A stretch of DNA of 64,000 nucleotides, from contig NZ_JAMXOF010000002.1 in NCBI RefSeq assembly GCF_024055595.1, forward strand, positions 434,001-498,000, read 5' to 3'. Below are positions 1 to 9,356 of this stretch, piece after piece; position 1 is the stretch's first letter, and the number at the start of each line of letters is the position of its first letter. Source of the DNA: Mucilaginibacter aurantiaciroseus. Lineage in GTDB: Bacteria > Bacteroidota > Bacteroidia > Sphingobacteriales > Sphingobacteriaceae. The position numbers were made by a program, and so were the translations under genes. Under the pieces are notes generated by a model that had not been told where the DNA came from, made no database searches, and was given only the letters and a program-made list of their open reading frames with translations.

Positions 1-547
1 CACCCGATAGCTGCCGTGCCTCTGCATCGTTAATGCTTAAAACATCAACCATTTTAATGGTTTCCAGCAAATCGTCCATGGCAATGTCCATCCAGAAGTT
101 CATGGTGTCCATTACAATCAATTTAGGGCGATTTTTAAGGCGTTTAATAACTGTTTGCTGCACCTGTGGGGTAAGGTTGCCCAGCATCAGGTATTCGCAG
201 TCCTGGTAAGCCTCGGGGATGATCGGGTCAAAATCAGCAAGTACGTTCAGCTCAGTAACCAAAGTATCTCGGCTGTTCATGTCGTTATGGTACTTGCCGC
301 TCCAAAAGAATGATTTTTCACCTTGTTTTATTTGCAGGCCTTCGGTATCTATATGGTGGTTATTAAAGTCTTTAATTTCTTCAGCGGGGAAGTCGTCGCC
401 TACCACAGCAACGATCTTTATCTTGTCGTAAAAGTAAGAAGCGGCCAAACTTGCATAGGTAGCAGCCCCTCCAACAATTTTATCTGTCTTTCCAAAAGGG
501 GTTTCAATTGCGTCAAACGCCACAGTACCAATAACTAACAAACTCAT
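1..547 (-). CDS. PfkB-family sugar kinase, N-terminal part (runs off the window)
   Basis: Reading the minus strand from the ATG at 545-547 gives an open frame of about 182 codons to the window edge, starting MSLLVIGTVAFDAIETPFGK. It carries the ribokinase/PfkB N-terminal glycine motif VGGAATYASLAASYF and then WSGKYHNDMNSRDTLVTELN, as in Bacteroidota PfkB-type kinases. These cytosolic enzymes phosphorylate a sugar or nucleoside with ATP. The C-terminal ATP-binding signature (DTxGAGD) lies outside the window, so the substrate cannot be judged. It is divergent from the tRNA-Asn promoter to its right. Family confident, substrate unknown. Confidence 0.85.
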   Translation of the reverse strand, partial: MSLLVIGTVAFDAIETPFGKTDKIVGGAATYASLAASYFYDKIKIVAVVGDDFPAEEIKDFNNHHIDTEGLQIKQGEKSFFWSGKYHNDMNSRDTLVTELNVLADFDPIIPEAYQDCEYLMLGNLTPQVQQTVIKRLKNRPKLIVMDTMNFWMDIAMDDLLETIKMVDVLSINDAEARQLSG

Positions 548-579
548 GTAAATTTTTTTTAATTTTTTTTGTGCAAATA

Positions 580-610
580 TTGTGAAATTACACCAGAAAT
601 CATACTTTTG
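580..610 (+). promoter_or_regulatory. Bacteroidota-type promoter of tRNA-Asn
   Basis: TTG at 580-582, a 20-base spacer and TACTTTTG at 603-610 match the Bacteroidota sigma-A consensus TTG-N(17-23)-TAnnTTTG. The -7 element ends 24 bases before the mature tRNA. Confidence 0.75.
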
Positions 611-634
611 CACCACTCCAATACGGAAAAACAC

Positions 635-708
635 TCCTGAGTAGCTCAGCTGGTTAGAGCATCTGACTGTTAATCAGAGGGTCCCTGGTTCGAGTCCAGG
701 CTCAGGAG
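635..708 (+). tRNA. tRNA-Asn (anticodon GTT)
   Basis: A full cloverleaf is visible. The acceptor stem TCCTGAG (635-641) pairs with CTCAGGA (701-707). The anticodon stem TCTGA/TCAGA (662-666/674-678) encloses loop CTGTTAA with anticodon GTT at 669-671. The T arm is CCTGG-TTCGAGT-CCAGG. The discriminator is G708 and CCA is not encoded. It is 74 nt with no variable-arm extension. Confidence 0.97.
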
Positions 709-726
709 CCTCAAAATCAATGATTT

Positions 727-755
727 AACCCCACTCTGGCGAGTGGGGTTTTTTT
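727..755 (+). terminator. Rho-independent terminator after tRNA-Asn
   Basis: Stem AACCCCACTC (727-736) pairs with GAGTGGGGTT (741-750) around a TGGC loop, followed by a T tract to 755. Confidence 0.85.
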
Positions 756-1034
756 GTGCACAGAATTTGCACAAAATATACATTGCTTTTATTAAAACTG
801 TTGAATGTTATTAATCTTTCATTGCACGATTAATTCCCCTCATAGAATGGCAAACACGATAATGATACGATTTGATACGAAAATACGGTATGATAATACA
901 GTATAACGACGGGTTTATTTCAGGAAATTATTGTGTCGGCAACTAAACTATGTTTCTCAATTCCCTCAATAATCTTTTTTACATGGTTAAAGATGGCTAA
1001 TCTTACCCAAAATCTTTCAATTATATTTCATTTG
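756..1034. other. Gene-free stretch with short direct repeats
   Basis: No convincing coding sequence was seen on either strand. It is AT-rich and contains two TGATACGA repeats at 863-870 and 873-880, followed by looser variants (TACGGTATGATAATACAGTA). It lies between a tRNA 3' end and the 3' end of the LytTR gene. Such positions can hold scars of integrative elements, but no integrase or att duplication was seen. Confidence 0.4.
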
Positions 1035-1781
1035 TTATAGCCACCCAAATTTTTCAATAAGCTTTTCTTTCTGATTTCGTGCAACTGGGATATTTTTACT
1101 ATTGGACAGTATAAGATAATTGCCCTCGCCGCGAACGTATTTTTTGATGTGGTCAAGATTAATGAGGTATTGCCTGTGAACTCTCAAAAAATTCCGTTCC
1201 TCCAATACTTCCTGTATATCACCCAAAGTTTTGGCTACTGTATGCTGTTGGCCGTCAATCATGTTAAAGCGGGTATAATTATTGTCCGATTCGCAATAGA
1301 TGACATTTTTGATCTCTACAAACGTAACCCCATTTTGAAATGGCAAAGCTATTTTCTCTGGTATTGATTTTTCGCCACTATGCAATTGTTGTTTTAACAG
1401 ACTAAGCTGTTGTTTATCCGGGAACCGCCGGTATTCGGCTTTTTCAACTGCAGCTTTGAGGTCTTTCCCGTCGATGGGTTTTAGCAGGTAATCCAGCGCA
1501 CTAAAGCGGAATGCTTTAACCGCAAACTGGTCATACGCGGTTATAAACACCAGGCTGAAATTGATAGCACCTACTTTTTCTAACAATTGAAAACCATTCA
1601 TTACCGGCATTTCTATATCCAGGAATACCATATCTGGCAACAAGGCTCTTATTTTTTCAAGCCCCTCGCTACTTTCAGTACATTCCGCTATCACCTCTAC
1701 TTGTGGGCAATACATTTTTAGCTGCAATGCTAATAGCTTTACACAATCCGGTTCATCATCTATTATAACGGCTTTAAGCAT
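1035..1781 (-). CDS. LytTR-family response regulator
   Basis: A 248-aa two-component response regulator. The receiver domain (about 1-120) has acidic pocket IIDDE and phospho-acceptor D55 in VFLDIEMP; the conserved switch Thr and Lys are in FITAYD and LLKPID. The C-terminal LytTR DNA-binding domain (about 145-245) shows FVEIKNVIYCESDNNYTRF and FLRVHRQYLINLDHIKKY. LytTR proteins bind DNA through beta strands rather than a helix-turn-helix. It follows its sensor kinase with an 11-base gap on the same strand, so the two form an operon: the kinase at 1793-3799 should phosphorylate this protein. Target genes are not evident. Confidence 0.93.
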   Translation of the reverse strand: MLKAVIIDDEPDCVKLLALQLKMYCPQVEVIAECTESSEGLEKIRALLPDMVFLDIEMPVMNGFQLLEKVGAINFSLVFITAYDQFAVKAFRFSALDYLLKPIDGKDLKAAVEKAEYRRFPDKQQLSLLKQQLHSGEKSIPEKIALPFQNGVTFVEIKNVIYCESDNNYTRFNMIDGQQHTVAKTLGDIQEVLEERNFLRVHRQYLINLDHIKKYVRGEGNYLILSNSKNIPVARNQKEKLIEKFGWL

Positions 1782-1792
1782 ATATTTCCAGG

Positions 1793-3799
1793 TTATAAGG
1801 GGATTTGAATGGTCACTTTCGTTCCTATAGCATTATTCATGGAATCCTTCAGATCGATTATCTTTACATCAGCCTCCATTTCGTATAATTGGTTGATGAT
1901 ATCTATCCTTTCCGAAGTTATTTTTAAGCCAAACGATTTTTGCCGGGTAGCAGATTTGCTTTTGTAGGCTGCCGCTAGTTCCCGCCCTACACCGTTATCA
2001 GTAATTTCGATATGCAACAAATGTTCCGAGGGCTGTGCAACATCTATTTTGATAATTCCTCCTTCTTTTTTATGCATCAGGCCATGCCATATTGCATTTT
2101 CCACATAGGGCTGCAAAAGCAACGGGGGGATATCTGTAAATTGTTGGTCTATAGCCGGGTCTACATTGATCTGATAGCGCACCTTGTTTTTAAAACGCAT
2201 TGCTTCAAGTTGAATATACAAGCGCAGTGTTTCAAGTTCCTTTTGTAGTGTCACTTTTTCCGACTGCGAGTTCTCCAGTACCAACCTGATGAGTTGTGAA
2301 AAAACAGTAAGATACTCCGATGCCGTTTGCGAATCATTTTCAAGCGTGTAGAGCTTGATGGAATTAAGGCAGTTGAATATAAAATGCGGGTTCATCTGTG
2401 CGCGTAGTGCCGTCATTTCGGTTTCTGCTATCCTGTGCTCAAAGTCTGTTTCTACCTGTTTTATTTTTTGGGCTTCGCTGATGCTGTTCTGTATTTGCAA
2501 TTCATTTGTTTTTACAGCAAGTTCATTTTGTAACTGCAAGGCATAGGTTGCCTGCAAAGTGTTTTTCTCAATCAAAATCAGCTTTGCGCGATAGGATAAC
2601 GCAAACGAAAAGAAGATTGCTTCGATAGTTAAGCCTAATAAAAAAAAGGCAGGTAAAAAAATGATTATCACAAAAAACTCATGGCTTTTGTAAGGCAAAT
2701 GATAGAATATACGTGTAAATGGTAAAAACCATAATAATAGCATGCTCACTAACCCGCCAAACAAAAACCATTTTACAGGTTCTTTGCTTTTTGCGGTAAG
2801 TACCAGCAACACAAAATTAAGTGCCAATGTGGGGAAAACGGACGTAAGAATGCTGTAGTAATTTTTGTTGAATATAAACCAACCGTTATGCACCTCCAGA
2901 AATTCAATGACCATTTGCAATACCGCAATACCTATCAACACTTTTATTAACACCCAGCCTTTTTTAAAATAGCGCGAAAACTGAAGCAGCTGCCCTATAA
3001 AAAGCGCATAAAGTGCGGGGATCAGTAAAATGCAGATCGAGAAAATAATATCGCGTATGAATGGCGAAAACAGCATCAATTGTAATCTTATATCCATCCA
3101 AAACAATCCCATAAATAAAGCCGATGCGGTGTAGCATATATACCAGATAAATGCAATATCGCGATATAAGTAATACTGATAAACGGCATACAGGTTTATG
3201 AAAAATAAGCAACCGCAAAGCCTGGCTAACAGCAAAAAAAGATACCGGTCTCCATATATATCAAGAGTGCCCTCTTTTACAGCAACATATGGCGTTTTTA
3301 AAAGAATATGAGGCGGTATCAACTGATCTTTACGGTCTTCGGTGCGTAATAGGTAAACAATGGTAGTATGCGGCGGGATGAGTAAGGACATACCATACCG
3401 CCACAAAGTTGGCAAACCTGTTTGATAGGCCCCGCCGAGCCCTATAATTTTTTGCCTATCGTACAAGCGGGTGTAATAATGAGCAGAAGCATCCAGTCTT
3501 AAGTCTATAGTGTCGGTTTTTGACACGTTGCATATGGCAAATTTAATCCACTGAATAATCAGAGGCCTGTTGGAATATTCCAGTTCTCTTAACTCTTTCC
3601 GATACGGAATAAATACCGCTTTTTTTATTTCAGTAAAAGTTAAAGGCTGATCAGCTGTTTCTTCATAAAACAGGCAATGGTCGGCCATATCAAACGCTTT
3701 TTCCCATTTAGGTTGTCCGTTTAATGCAATCGTATCCTGGGCTTTTGTTAACCCGGTTGCGGCAATAAATAAGCAAAAAAGGGCAATAATAAGGCGCAT
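1793..3799 (-). CDS. 7TM-DISM sensor histidine kinase (His_kinase PF06580 type)
   Basis: A 668-aa membrane sensor kinase. Residues 1-20 are a signal peptide. About 30-180 is a periplasmic 7TMR-DISM extracellular sensing domain, probably for carbohydrates or other small ligands. About 190-410 holds seven hydrophobic helices, then a coiled coil (about 415-460). The kinase core has phospho-acceptor H472 in QMNPHFIFNCLNSI, the N box in PYVENAIWHGL and a glycine box ITDNGVGREL. This core type (LytS/YehU-like) pairs with LytTR regulators, and one follows directly downstream. The start at 3799 is supported by the signal peptide. Ligand unknown. Confidence 0.92.
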   Translation of the reverse strand: MRLIIALFCLFIAATGLTKAQDTIALNGQPKWEKAFDMADHCLFYEETADQPLTFTEIKKAVFIPYRKELRELEYSNRPLIIQWIKFAICNVSKTDTIDLRLDASAHYYTRLYDRQKIIGLGGAYQTGLPTLWRYGMSLLIPPHTTIVYLLRTEDRKDQLIPPHILLKTPYVAVKEGTLDIYGDRYLFLLLARLCGCLFFINLYAVYQYYLYRDIAFIWYICYTASALFMGLFWMDIRLQLMLFSPFIRDIIFSICILLIPALYALFIGQLLQFSRYFKKGWVLIKVLIGIAVLQMVIEFLEVHNGWFIFNKNYYSILTSVFPTLALNFVLLVLTAKSKEPVKWFLFGGLVSMLLLWFLPFTRIFYHLPYKSHEFFVIIIFLPAFFLLGLTIEAIFFSFALSYRAKLILIEKNTLQATYALQLQNELAVKTNELQIQNSISEAQKIKQVETDFEHRIAETEMTALRAQMNPHFIFNCLNSIKLYTLENDSQTASEYLTVFSQLIRLVLENSQSEKVTLQKELETLRLYIQLEAMRFKNKVRYQINVDPAIDQQFTDIPPLLLQPYVENAIWHGLMHKKEGGIIKIDVAQPSEHLLHIEITDNGVGRELAAAYKSKSATRQKSFGLKITSERIDIINQLYEMEADVKIIDLKDSMNNAIGTKVTIQIPL

Positions 3800-4072
3800 T
3801 AATTATGGCTTTTTTTAAATGTAAATAAACCCTAGGACATTGCGTAAAGTTTATGGTTAACGGTTATTTTTTTGAGTGAATGGTAAGTACATCGGTAAAA
3901 TTAACTCTTGCTCAATAAAACATGCCCTCACTCACAAAAGCTGCCGTTGGCCCCACATGGCTTTGAAATAATTTTTAAAGCTCGCAATTTTACGATAACC
4001 AAAGCAATTGAATTGTTAAAAACGAGTGCAGCTGCTCAATATTTTTAAAAACCTTTAACCATTTTAATAATT
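3800..4072. other. Divergent intergenic region
   Basis: About 270 bases between the divergent kinase and DUF998 genes. It must hold both promoters, but I see no clear TTG/TAnnTTTG pair. No small gene or repeat was recognised. Confidence 0.4.
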
Positions 4073-4498
4073 ATGAAAACGATTATCACAGGGTTAGTAA
4101 ACAATATTAAGGCATCTAAATCGGCCACAATTACTTTGGGGTTGTGGTTTGCCTGCGCTTTTCTCTTCTCCATATTCACTACCGATCTGCCGGGTACGCC
4201 GCCAACACCGCAGGGTTTAATTCATGGTTTCTCCGCATTAATCGGCTTGTTAAGTTTAAGTATAGCCATAATTACCTGGGGCTTTAGCTTCAAAAAGAAT
4301 AATGACTGGCAACGCATGGCCAAAACATCCTGGTTTTTTAGGGTGATAAGTGTTGTGCTATTTATTATTTTTCTTCTTAGCCCGCCATCAATAAGAGGCT
4401 TTAGTGAAAGGATCCTGATTGCTTGCGATACATGCTGGCTTATCTTGGTGAACCGGCAGCTATATGTAAATGTAACACATTCATTTTCAAAATTTTAA
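4073..4498 (+). CDS. DUF998-like membrane protein, short form
   Basis: A 141-aa integral membrane protein with about four hydrophobic segments (near residues 18-37, 49-69, 86-103 and 112-128). The sequence TDLPGTPPTPQGLIHG is the hallmark of DUF998 proteins, and FSERILIACDTCWLILV matches their C-terminal helix. Full-length family members usually have extra N-terminal helices and about 200 residues, so this is a shortened version or lost its N-terminus. It is followed 8 bases later by a lipoprotein gene on the same strand. Function unknown. Confidence 0.75.
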   Translation: MKTIITGLVNNIKASKSATITLGLWFACAFLFSIFTTDLPGTPPTPQGLIHGFSALIGLLSLSIAIITWGFSFKKNNDWQRMAKTSWFFRVISVVLFIIFLLSPPSIRGFSERILIACDTCWLILVNRQLYVNVTHSFSKF

Positions 4499-4506
4499 AC
4501 TTTAAT

Positions 4507-5124
4507 ATGAAACCTATCCCTTTAATGTTTTGCGCTTTATTGATTGTCCTATCCGCCTGTGAAAAAAAGATAGATCATCAGGTTTATTTACTTACAAACG
4601 CAGATTCGTCTGCTTTAAATTTAACCGGCAATCCCGAAGTGCGCAAAGAAGTGATTGCTTATATGCACGCCATTGCGCCTGACAAACCGGGTGCCGCCCG
4701 GCTAACATCTCAATGTACAGATGATTTGGTTGCTGTAGGGCCCGAGGGCCTTAGATCCATCAGCGGTGGGGTTTGGAAAAAAAATGCAGAAAAGGACGGC
4801 ATTATTTTCAAAAAGGTGCTTGTTGTGCCCGGAACTGAAATTGTACGCCTGTATAATGACGGTAATACCGCGGTTAGAAACGTACTGCTTGATGTAACAT
4901 TAGGTACGCCCGCAGGTGAAATGAACTTGGATGTGATGCGGCTGGAAACTTATATCAAAAAAGGCGCTCACTGGTGCATGGTAGCCGGGCAGGGAACCGT
5001 GCCCTATGATCGTATGGATGTGATGAAGACTCTGGTTATCCGTATCGTTTTGGCATTTGTAGCCGGTTTGCTCATTATGTTTTTAGTCATGCGCCGTAAA
5101 TTGAATAAGCTGAAACTTAAGTGA
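4507..5124 (+). CDS. Lipoprotein with NTF2-like domain and C-terminal membrane helix
   Basis: A 205-aa protein starting at the ATG at 4507. An in-frame start at 4423 overlaps the previous gene and would bury the signal peptide, so it was rejected. Residues 1-16 form a lipoprotein signal with lipobox LSAC. The middle (about 35-165) looks like a SnoaL/DUF4440-type NTF2 fold: CTDDLVAVGPEG, then repeated strands up to HWCMVAGQGT. The end is a hydrophobic helix (about 175-195) followed by a basic tail RRKLNKLKLK. Lipid anchor plus terminal membrane helix is unusual. Function unknown. Confidence 0.7.
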   Translation: MKPIPLMFCALLIVLSACEKKIDHQVYLLTNADSSALNLTGNPEVRKEVIAYMHAIAPDKPGAARLTSQCTDDLVAVGPEGLRSISGGVWKKNAEKDGIIFKKVLVVPGTEIVRLYNDGNTAVRNVLLDVTLGTPAGEMNLDVMRLETYIKKGAHWCMVAGQGTVPYDRMDVMKTLVIRIVLAFVAGLLIMFLVMRRKLNKLKLK

Positions 5125-5216
5125 AGGCCTTTTGTGATGAAAATAAAACATGCCGATTTTTTACCACCATAACTATTCCGTTTTAAACGAATTTCGTCAT
5201 AAATAAAAAAACCATC

Positions 5217-5918
5217 ATGGAGAAAACCTATCAAAATGTAAGCTACTTTGTAGTTGTAATTTTAGCCTTTGTAATCTGGGGCTTTTTCAGAACTTATTTC
5301 GTCTTGTTCCCTTCGTTCAACGGTATCACTAATGTGCAACATTTTCATGGGCTGATGATGCTAAGCTGGTTTGGCATGCTCATCGTTCAGCCCTTTTTAA
5401 TCCGCTATAAAAAATATGAGCTGCACCGCAATTTTGGGAAGGTGTCTTATGTATTGGTGCCGTTGATATTGCTCTCAATTTTTTTAGTTTCCAAAGGCCA
5501 GTATCAGCGTTTGGCTCCAACCATACCGAAAGTACAAAACATCGCCGGCCTGGCTCTAAACCTGCCAGATATTTTTGCCTTTGGTGCTTTATATATTTTA
5601 GCTATTGTACACAAAAGCAATAGTGCTTACCATATGCGATACATGATAGCCACGGCCTTTTTAATGCTTGGCCCGGGTGTAGGCAGGGCAATGATTATTT
5701 ACGGCGGTGTGCCATTCCCATTAGCCATAGAATACTCGCTACTGTTAACCGATGCTTTAGCGATAGGCTTTATTATTTATGATGCCATTAACAAAAGGCC
5801 GTACAAACCCTACTTAATTACCCTGTGTATTTTAGTAGGTATGCACCTGATATGGGAGTTCCAAATGTCGGCACCATGGCAGGCAGTTGCCGGCAAGTTT
5901 GCACAGTTATTTTTTTGA
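5217..5918 (+). CDS. Multi-pass membrane protein with conserved-looking histidines
   Basis: A 233-aa integral membrane protein with six or seven hydrophobic segments. Histidines sit in or near helices (VQHFHGLMM, ELHRNFGKVSYV, AYHMRYMIATA), an arrangement seen in small haem- or metal-binding membrane families such as DUF2306/b561-like proteins, but I cannot assign it firmly. It lies in a co-directional set of membrane proteins (4073-6886). The ATG at 5217 is preceded by an A-rich leader. Function unknown. Confidence 0.65.
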   Translation: MEKTYQNVSYFVVVILAFVIWGFFRTYFVLFPSFNGITNVQHFHGLMMLSWFGMLIVQPFLIRYKKYELHRNFGKVSYVLVPLILLSIFLVSKGQYQRLAPTIPKVQNIAGLALNLPDIFAFGALYILAIVHKSNSAYHMRYMIATAFLMLGPGVGRAMIIYGGVPFPLAIEYSLLLTDALAIGFIIYDAINKRPYKPYLITLCILVGMHLIWEFQMSAPWQAVAGKFAQLFF

Positions 5919-5956
5919 TAATAGCTATTAAATCAAAACCATGAATCAATCAGATC

Positions 5957-6886
5957 ATGAATCACGAGCCACTTAACTTGAAGATCATTGGCGTAATAAC
6001 TGCGTACTTCCTGGTGAGCCTCTACTATTTTGGGATCATCACATCCAATTATCTGATCATCTATCCTTCGTTTTCTCAAATTCATGAACATTATGACGCC
6101 TATATGGGTGTATTTAATGCATCCGTAAGAATATTGATAATCTATTCGTCGGTAGCCTTATTGCTTCTCTCTGTTCTGTTGCTTTGGTTCCGTCCGAATA
6201 CGTTTCCCAAGCCGGCTATGTGGGCTATTATTTGCTTAAGCGCCATTTCGGTTTGCGCAACCCTCTTTTTTATAATGCCAATACAGTTATCGTTGTGGAT
6301 AAACGGTTTTAACGTAGCGATCTACGGGCGATTGATGGATATAAGCTTATACTTTCAAATCATCCCCTCCTTTTTGCAGGTTTTAATGGGTTTTTGGTTG
6401 CTTAACAGGTATTTGAGCGATATTAAAGTAGTAAGCCGCTGGGTGTTCATCTTATTTTTTAGCATCACGTTTTGGACAGGAAATTACGATGCATTAGTGA
6501 ATTTTTCATTATACACTACGGTCGGAGCTAAAGACTGGCTTGCTTTCAGGGAAGCCATTGTACCAACAAAATTCTTTTTTTTACTGATTGTGGCTTTTAC
6601 CCCGATGTTGCTCACTATACCAATGTTTTGGTTGAGGCCTAAAAGCGTTCCAAAGCTATTTGTCGGTATTTACGGGCTTACTATATTTTGGATTTTCTTC
6701 ATCACATTTATCTACATCGCAAAGGATTTACAGGGTTATTTGTCACATGATTACTCCCGCGCTAAAATTGAAGAACTGATCAACAGCGATTTTGAGTACA
6801 GGGGGTTACCGGCAATGGTTTTAACGTTAATCGCCGCCTGGATGTTTTTAAAAATCGGACAGCATAAAATGAAGGTAGGCAATTGA
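5957..6886 (+). CDS. Multi-pass membrane protein, unknown function
   Basis: A 309-aa protein with about eight hydrophobic segments. The opening MNHEPLNLKIIGVITAYFLV leads into a helix and then NYLIIYPSFSQIHEHYDAYM. This resembles DUF1772-like membrane proteins only loosely, so no family is assigned. It starts 38 bases after the preceding membrane protein and is probably co-transcribed. An ATG at 5941 is in another frame and does not extend. Confidence 0.6.
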   Translation: MNHEPLNLKIIGVITAYFLVSLYYFGIITSNYLIIYPSFSQIHEHYDAYMGVFNASVRILIIYSSVALLLLSVLLLWFRPNTFPKPAMWAIICLSAISVCATLFFIMPIQLSLWINGFNVAIYGRLMDISLYFQIIPSFLQVLMGFWLLNRYLSDIKVVSRWVFILFFSITFWTGNYDALVNFSLYTTVGAKDWLAFREAIVPTKFFFLLIVAFTPMLLTIPMFWLRPKSVPKLFVGIYGLTIFWIFFITFIYIAKDLQGYLSHDYSRAKIEELINSDFEYRGLPAMVLTLIAAWMFLKIGQHKMKVGN

Positions 6887-7014
6887 TTTTTTTTTAAAAA
6901 TGCTAAGGCCATAGCTTAAGAGCCCATTGAAGTTTGCAAAATATTTAAGTGAAGCTCCGCCAGAAGTAATCCACCTTTAATTTATAATCAATTCACGCAT
7001 ACTAACCAGTACCC

Positions 7015-8232
7015 ATGCAAAAAACCATACGCTATTTAGTTAACCTTACGCCATTACGCGGTATTGCTGCGTTACTTACCGTATTGTTTCACCTTGATTT
7101 GACACTTGGCTCAGGCGGTGATTGCCTGATAAGGTTTAAGGATTCCATGATACTAAGCAGGATGTACTTAATGGTTGATTTTTTCTTTATCCTCAGCGGA
7201 TTTATTATGTGCCATGTTTACAGTAAATGGTTTGCAGAGGCAATTACCGGCACACAATTCAAAAAATTTACCATCGCCCGTTTTGCAAGGATATACCCTA
7301 TGCACCTGGTAACTTTGATATATACTATCATTCTCTTTTATATATCTTCCTTACTACAAATACCTAAAGTGCCTGTTTTGCAAATAGCCGATAACGGATA
7401 CTCCGTTTTAACTAACTTGCTTTTACTGCATTCCATGAATTTACATAACTGGTTTAGCTGGAACCATGCATCCTGGTCCATCAGCACGGAATGGTGGGCT
7501 TATATGGTATTTCCCTTTTTGGTTAAACCAATCATGAAGCTTAAGCCGTCAGGAATAATAATTGTGATAGCGCTTTGCTTTATAGGCTACCTAGGGATAA
7601 CTTATTATATCATTCCAATTATAACGGTACCACCTGAATTGTCCTTTGTAAAAATAAATCCGGCAGCACTGTCGCTTAATGCAGCCTACCAGTTCGGGTT
7701 TTTAAGGTGTTTATGTGGGTTTACACTGGGCATGGCTATGTATCAATGTTACAAAGCAGGTTGGGGATCAAAGCTATTAAGCAACGGATACGCCATGGCA
7801 ATAATTGCCTTCAGCATATTTACCTCCATGCACTTTGCTCTTCCGGATTTTGTTACCGTAACTCTCTTTCCCCTGTTACTGCTTTCGGGAACGTATGGAA
7901 GTACCGGCATTGATAAGTTATTTGGCATAAAACCCCTACAAATGCTGGGCGATTGGTCATTTTCCATTTACCTGGTGCACGAACCATTATTGTACACCAT
8001 GGGTAGTATCACCGCTTACTTGCATCCTGCCGGTAAAGGGTTGCAGTTTGGGCCACCGCCTAAACCCGATATGCCTGTAGCATGGCTTATCAGTTTAGGC
8101 TTTGTTGGCGTAACTTTATTGATTTCTTCTTTAACTTATCGTTTTATAGAAGTGCCTGCACGCAACTGGATTAACCGGCGTAAAAAAAACAAACAATCCG
8201 GGATCATACAGACAGTATCTAATACGGGGTAA
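7015..8232 (+). CDS. Acyltransferase family 3 membrane protein
   Basis: A 405-aa integral membrane O-acyltransferase (Acyl_transf_3, PF01757). The N-terminal signature is LTPLRGIAALLTVLFHLD with the family's catalytic His, then DFFFILSGFIMCHVYSKW. About ten membrane helices follow, including the late motif FSIYLVHEPLLY. Such enzymes transfer acetyl or other acyl groups from the cytoplasmic pool to extracytoplasmic sugars, lipids or peptides. The acceptor cannot be read from sequence. No glycan-synthesis genes are adjacent. Confidence 0.88.
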   Translation: MQKTIRYLVNLTPLRGIAALLTVLFHLDLTLGSGGDCLIRFKDSMILSRMYLMVDFFFILSGFIMCHVYSKWFAEAITGTQFKKFTIARFARIYPMHLVTLIYTIILFYISSLLQIPKVPVLQIADNGYSVLTNLLLLHSMNLHNWFSWNHASWSISTEWWAYMVFPFLVKPIMKLKPSGIIIVIALCFIGYLGITYYIIPIITVPPELSFVKINPAALSLNAAYQFGFLRCLCGFTLGMAMYQCYKAGWGSKLLSNGYAMAIIAFSIFTSMHFALPDFVTVTLFPLLLLSGTYGSTGIDKLFGIKPLQMLGDWSFSIYLVHEPLLYTMGSITAYLHPAGKGLQFGPPPKPDMPVAWLISLGFVGVTLLISSLTYRFIEVPARNWINRRKKNKQSGIIQTVSNTG

Positions 8233-8353
8233 ATATTACCGATAGTGTAATGAAAGATACTTAGGGCTTTAGGATTGGAAATTTAATATTAAAAGCCTTG
8301 GCCATATTTAACGGTTACGGGCAAATAATGTGTTAGTTATCAATTGATTAAAT

Positions 8354-9271
8354 TTGATTTGTTTAATCAAAATTGTCTTATTATTATTAGTTTGCAATAA
8401 ATTATTCAATACCTTGTTACGCTATATATTCCCCAACCCATTAACGGCACAATACATTAAGCATTATTTTTGTTTGCATTTTGTTTTTGATGCCCAAACC
8501 AAAGTTCCGGTAAAGCCTTATCCGGCTTGTCCGGATCAGGGAATCACGTTCTATGTCCGCGGTAAGTTGTTTTCAGAGATACCAGAAATGGGTGTTTCAG
8601 AAAACAGAGCAAGATCGGTTATTATGGGGCAAAACACCTGTAGGCATAACTTATATTCGTCTAACGATTACATCATGTTTCATGTAAGCTTCCAACCTGG
8701 TGCTTTTTTTCAACTTTTTAGAATACCGATGACAGAATTTGTTGATAAAAACGTTGATGCCGAACTGGTGTTGGGTAACGGTATGAAACAGCTACACGAG
8801 CAAATGGCAAACGCTAAGTCGCTAGAAGAGTTGCCAAACATATTCGAAACATTTCTATTAAAAAAAATAGGCCAGGCAGATGAGTTTATCCGGCCAGTTG
8901 ATAAAATTGGGAAACTTATATTTGATAGTCCTCAAAGTTTTAAATTCGACACTTATGCCAGCATGGCCTGCCTTAGCATTAGTCAATTTGAGCGGACGTT
9001 TACAAGGCAGGTAGGTATTTCCCCTAAATTTTACGCACGTATTTGCCGTTTTTACCAGGCTTATGCAACAAAGCAGCATTATCCTCATTTAAGCTGGTTT
9101 ACTATCGCCATTAAAACAGGCTATTCAGATTATCAGCATTTGGCTAAAGATTTTAAGCAATTTGCAGGGAACACACCCAATACACTATTAGCGGAAACAG
9201 AACGATCCCCAGAACAGATTTTGGGGTATTCTGATTTTTTATCTCCTAAGCTGTTGCATAAAATTTATTAA
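8354..9271 (+). CDS. AraC-family transcriptional regulator
   Basis: Up to 305 aa. The C-terminal third (about 205-290) is an AraC/XylS double helix-turn-helix domain: LSISQFERTFTRQVGISPKFYARICRF-like order with a second helix set in IAIKTGYSDYQHLAKDFKQF. The N-terminal region resembles the DUF6597 effector domain (AQYIKHYF at its start). No ATG exists near the beginning; TTG at 8354 or TTG at 8414 are candidates, and the latter better matches the family N-terminus. Start therefore uncertain; an eroded original start is possible. Target unknown. Confidence 0.8.
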   Translation: MICLIKIVLLLLVCNKLFNTLLRYIFPNPLTAQYIKHYFCLHFVFDAQTKVPVKPYPACPDQGITFYVRGKLFSEIPEMGVSENRARSVIMGQNTCRHNLYSSNDYIMFHVSFQPGAFFQLFRIPMTEFVDKNVDAELVLGNGMKQLHEQMANAKSLEELPNIFETFLLKKIGQADEFIRPVDKIGKLIFDSPQSFKFDTYASMACLSISQFERTFTRQVGISPKFYARICRFYQAYATKQHYPHLSWFTIAIKTGYSDYQHLAKDFKQFAGNTPNTLLAETERSPEQILGYSDFLSPKLLHKIY

Positions 9272-9356
9272 TGATAAACAAAAGAGAAATATAAATTAAG
9301 CTAATGGTATTACTGGAATTTGCACCAAGCCTGCCTTTATCGGCCTTTGTAAGAGT

